From a bacterium (GTDB lineage Bacteria > Chloroflexota > Dormibacteria > Aeolococcales > Bog-877), in the NCBI GenBank assembly GCA_021798435.1, contig JAJZGN010000025.1, positions 1-14,520 on the forward strand: a DNA stretch of 14,520 bases, written 5' to 3'. The notes under the pieces are model-generated. The model saw nothing but the letters and a program-made list of their open reading frames with translations. It had not been told where the DNA came from and searched no databases. The translations under genes were made by a program, and so were the position numbers. Numbering within the stretch: position 1 is the first letter of the stretch; every line of letters starts with the position of its first letter. Positions 14,122 through 14,520 of the stretch are shown here, piece after piece.

Positions 14122-14520
14122 TCCGCTCCTTGCTGGTGGTGGACGGCACCAACGTCAGCTGGGCCTGGCCCCGGGCCCGCCCGCTCATGGTGGCCGGCCG
14201 CCACCAGGACGCCCAGGCCCTGCTCCTCGCCTACAGCCAGAGCTCACCTCTGCTCACCCAGCACGAGGAGCTGGTGATCGTCTTCGACGGCCCGCCGCAC
14301 CGCCTCCCGGGGGCCCGCAGCCCGCGGGTGCGCGTCCTCTATCCGGATCCCGGCACCTCTGCGGACCACCGCATCATCGAGCTGGTGGAGGTCCACCGTC
14401 ACCGCGGGGCACCCGCGCTCCTGGTCAGCAGTGACCGGGCACTCCGCGATGCGGTGCGGAGCCTGGGGGCGACCACCATGGGGGCGATGGAGCTGATCTC
14501 AGCGATAGATCGGCGGGGAG
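14118..14520 (+). CDS. NYN-domain (YacP-like) ribonuclease, partial at right edge
   Basis: 134 residues are visible before the window ends, with no stop. The start ATG overlaps the upstream TGA as ATGA, which implies translational coupling to the ARH-like gene. The acidic residues of the NYN/PIN-like nuclease site are present: Asp9 in VVDGTNV, Asp57 in IVFDG, Asp82 in SADHRI and Asp106 in SSDRAL, in the order and context of the YacP/Rae1 family. Such proteins are metal-dependent endoribonucleases; Bacillus Rae1 cleaves mRNA on the ribosome. The sequence ends near GAMELISAI, which corresponds to the typical C-terminal part of the domain, so little may be missing. Family confidence is good; target RNA is unknown. 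Confidence 0.85.
   Translation, partial: MIRSLLVVDGTNVSWAWPRARPLMVAGRHQDAQALLLAYSQSSPLLTQHEELVIVFDGPPHRLPGARSPRVRVLYPDPGTSADHRIIELVEVHRHRGAPALLVSSDRALRDAVRSLGATTMGAMELISAIDRRG

Overview
The window is very GC-rich, gene-dense chromosomal DNA from a high-GC Gram-positive-type bacterium. It holds a mycothiol-dependent maleylpyruvate isomerase-family protein, a mycobacterial-type (Rv1284-like) beta carbonic anhydrase, an ECF41-type sigma factor with an adjacent NmrA/SDR oxidoreductase, and several genes whose start codon sits about 6 nt after a -10-like hexamer, as in leaderless transcripts. This points to Actinomycetota or a neighbouring lineage such as Dormibacterota; the sequence alone does not settle which. 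I see no rRNA, tRNA, CRISPR array, insertion sequence or phage gene. Most of the window looks like stable core and housekeeping DNA.

Layout. (1) 1-1482: an ECF41/SigJ-type sigma factor (minus, cut by the left edge) and a divergent NmrA-like SDR oxidoreductase. The short shared region carries two opposed promoter-like motifs of the same form. (2) 1735-3357: a beta carbonic anhydrase (minus), a 489-bp gap with no convincing gene, and a RimJ/RimL-type GNAT acetyltransferase (plus). (3) 3373-7470: a DinB/MDMPI-type protein (minus), divergent from a large cytosolic PAS-GAF-PAS-GAF-GGDEF-EAL cyclic-di-GMP enzyme. (4) 7481-9130: a thiamine-diphosphate enzyme of the acetolactate synthase/2-hydroxyacyl-CoA lyase superfamily (minus), divergent from rarA. 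(5) 9258-11736: rarA (plus) runs into the ribosomal protein L25/CTC gene (minus) with a 104-bp antisense 3' overlap; behind L25 lies a stand-alone B12-binding mutase subunit (minus). (6) 11737-14520: a possible broken minus-strand gene remnant, a radical SAM/SPASM protein of the TIGR04053 type, an ADP-ribosylglycohydrolase-like protein that has lost its metal-binding aspartates, and a NYN/YacP-type nuclease that overlaps it by ATGA and runs off the right edge.

How the genes work together. The sigma factor and the SDR gene form the classical ECF41-COE pair and probably share an autoregulated promoter region. The ARH-like/NYN pair is translationally coupled and may form a functional unit, with the radical SAM gene just upstream on the same strand. 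The other genes look like individually promoted housekeeping or regulatory genes. The most interesting items are the ARH pseudoenzyme coupled to a NYN nuclease, the opposed ECF41-like promoters, the recurrent -10/N6/start pattern and the rarA/L25 antisense overlap. I found no clear new defence or mobile system.
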